A stretch of DNA of 64,000 bases from an uncultured Muribaculaceae bacterium (lineage in GTDB: Bacteria > Bacteroidota > Bacteroidia > Bacteroidales > Muribaculaceae): positions 1 through 64,000 of the forward strand of contig CAJUKZ010000003.1 of NCBI GenBank assembly GCA_910586995.1, given 5' to 3'. Numbering within the stretch: the first letter of the stretch is position 1; each line of letters starts with the position of its first letter. Below, piece by piece: positions 62,698-64,000 of this stretch. The notes beneath the pieces were generated by a model. The model had not been told where the DNA came from, did not search any database, and saw only the letters and a program-made list of their open reading frames with translations. Position numbers and translations under genes: made by a program.

Positions 62698-63627
62698 ATG
62701 AAAATAACGGCATTACCTTTTTTAGCTCTGATTTTTATGATCTGCTCATGTTCTGAAAATCGCGGAAAAGTAGAATTGACTGTTGCATCGTACAACATCC
62801 GTCAGCTAAACACAGAAGATTCCATTGCTGGCGATGGGTGGGACGTAAGATGTCCGGTAATCGGCTCTCTTGTGCGGTTTCACGGATTCGATGTGTTCGG
62901 CACTCAGGAAGGGTTCAAACGCCAGCTCGAAGAACTGAAAGCAGAACTTCCGGCATATGACTATATAGGTGTCGGGCGCGAGGACGGCAAAGACGCCGGA
63001 GAACACTCGGCCATATTCTACAGGACAGATCTGTTCGACGTTGTAGACAGCGGAGACTTCTGGCTGTCGGAGACTCCGGACACCCCGAGTATCGGTTGGG
63101 ATGCCGTATTGCCGCGAATCTGCTCATGGGGACGTTTCCGTCACAAAGAAAGTGGCCGGGAGTTTCTCTTTTTCAACCTGCACATGGACCATGTGGGTAC
63201 TCAAGCGCGTGTAGAAAGCGCATTGCTTGTGCAGGAGATGATGAAAGAGTTCGGTAAAGGAACTCCGACATTCCTTACAGGCGACTTCAATGTGGATCAG
63301 ACACACAATTCATACCACGCGCTGACCGAAAATGGTATTCTATCGGATTCATACCTGATAGCCGGAGAAGTATACGCGCTCAACGGTACATTCAACAGCT
63401 ACCGTACCGACGATTACACAACAAGCCGCATCGACCATATATTTGTATCACCCGAAGTCGAGGTATTGAAATACGGTGTGCTGACCGATACATACCGTAC
63501 TCCGATCGCCGATGCCCCGGACTCGCTTTCTCAGGCAAAATATGCCCCTGAAGAAATTGTGCTCCACCGCTACGTAGCACGTACTCCGTCGGACCATTTC
63601 CCCGTTGTAGCCAAAGTCGTTATCTGA
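62698..63627 (+). CDS. Endonuclease/exonuclease/phosphatase family lipoprotein
   Basis: From the ATG at 62698 the protein has 309 residues and a lipoprotein signal (LALIFMICSC). The EEP fold shows ASYNIRQLN (Asn), FGTQEGFKRQLEEL (metal glutamate), NLHMDHVGTQAR (catalytic histidine), FLTGDFNVDQ (Asp/Asn) and a final TPSDHFPVVAKV (His). Family members are nucleases, phosphodiesterases or inositol/sphingolipid phosphatases. Its extracytoplasmic location fits nutrient processing. The hypothetical gene begins 6 bp after its stop. Confidence 0.9.
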   Translation: MKITALPFLALIFMICSCSENRGKVELTVASYNIRQLNTEDSIAGDGWDVRCPVIGSLVRFHGFDVFGTQEGFKRQLEELKAELPAYDYIGVGREDGKDAGEHSAIFYRTDLFDVVDSGDFWLSETPDTPSIGWDAVLPRICSWGRFRHKESGREFLFFNLHMDHVGTQARVESALLVQEMMKEFGKGTPTFLTGDFNVDQTHNSYHALTENGILSDSYLIAGEVYALNGTFNSYRTDDYTTSRIDHIFVSPEVEVLKYGVLTDTYRTPIADAPDSLSQAKYAPEEIVLHRYVARTPSDHFPVVAKVVI

Positions 63628-63633
63628 AAAGAT

Positions 63634-63987
63634 ATGAATTCTGAAGACTTCAGCAAGAAAGTAAGAGATGTGCGTTGCCAAAGCATAGCAGAAGCCGCCC
63701 GCGAGACACTTGGCGAGGACATGTACCGATACTTGACACGCGACAAGGAATATATATCCGTCAACCGCAAACTTTCCCTCAATATTGTATATATATCAGG
63801 TTGCGAACTGAAGACAAGTATGTATGATTTCCCCGCGCATCTGCTCAACACTGACGATTGGACATACTGGCTTGCAAACAGTTTTGCGGCTCAGACCGAA
63901 GGATGCGACTATGTGCTGGGAGCTATATCAGGATCTCTCGACTTGCATTGGCATACAGAGGTATTCGCGGCTATGCAGAACCAATAG
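63634..63987 (+). CDS. Hypothetical protein
   Basis: This 117-residue protein has no signal peptide or membrane helix. I do not recognise its family. It has a charged N-terminal third (NSEDFSKKVRDVRCQSIAEA) and an aromatic-rich second half (DDWTYWLANSFAAQTEGCDY). It is 6 bp downstream of the phosphatase-family gene and may be in its transcript. The stop lies 13 bp before the window end, so neighbours further on are unknown. Confidence 0.6.
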   Translation: MNSEDFSKKVRDVRCQSIAEAARETLGEDMYRYLTRDKEYISVNRKLSLNIVYISGCELKTSMYDFPAHLLNTDDWTYWLANSFAAQTEGCDYVLGAISGSLDLHWHTEVFAAMQNQ

Positions 63988-64000
63988 TTTTAGTACAAGT

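Noticed and set aside
1..64000. CRISPR arrays, rRNA genes and complete insertion sequences
   Set aside because: I saw no regularly spaced repeats with unique spacers, no rRNA-like sequence and no intact transposase in the window.

Overview
The window is a chromosomal segment of a gut Bacteroidales bacterium, most likely Muribaculaceae (S24-7). This rests on the many TAnnTTTG promoter boxes (Bacteroidetes -7 element), the near absence of Shine-Dalgarno sequences, secreted proteins with BACON, BspA-type leucine-rich, major-paralogous and sorting-tail domains, a GldB-family lipoprotein, and the type of malate dehydrogenase present. The family-level call is an impression from protein style, not a computed placement.

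Layout. 1-0.75 kb: the end of an apparent integrative element (excisionase-like helix-turn-helix gene cut by the window edge, four tandem decamers, an imperfect copy of the mnmE 3' end). 0.7-12 kb: housekeeping genes (mnmE, nuclease, K+/H+ antiporter, crcB, dus, DUF5131, alaS, clostripain-like lipoprotein, mscS). 12-14.4 kb: a secreted protein with a sorting-type tail, followed by a cluster of REP-like palindromes. 15-18.7 kb: recJ-recQ. 18.7-22.6 kb: a MITE-like element, then a TPR histidine kinase, its LuxR-type response regulator and a second regulator with a degenerate receiver. 22.6-27.7 kb: two large surface proteins, the second behind a long inverted repeat. 27.7-33.7 kb: M3 peptidase, TatD, polyprenyl synthase and buk/ptb. 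33.9-37 kb: galK-galM-nucleotidyltransferase operon. 37-48.6 kb: a cysteine-less thioredoxin-fold protein with a structured leader, gldB, amidase-mlaD, dnaA, a GT2, DUF4286-ruvC, mdh, rluD-PASTA and an OmpA lipoprotein. 48.8-59.3 kb: DMT exporter, cls, a large adhesin-like protein, dnaG, lysE, a CBM9-like protein and a GH53 galactanase. 59.3-64 kb: structured leader plus small lipoprotein, DMT exporter, an orphan endolysin/spanin-like pair next to tRNA-Leu(UAG), and a nuclease/phosphatase-family lipoprotein.

The genes work together in several small sets. The secreted GH53 enzyme could release galactose oligomers from plant galactan, and the galK/galM/nucleotidyltransferase operon would activate galactose. 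ptb-buk can make ATP from acyl-CoA. The histidine kinase/regulator cluster lies directly upstream of the large surface proteins. The most unusual pieces are the endolysin plus predicted unimolecular spanin without other phage genes, the recQ gene without a usable canonical start, the REP-like and MITE-like repeats, the inverted repeat upstream of the 631-residue surface protein, and two structured untranslated leaders.
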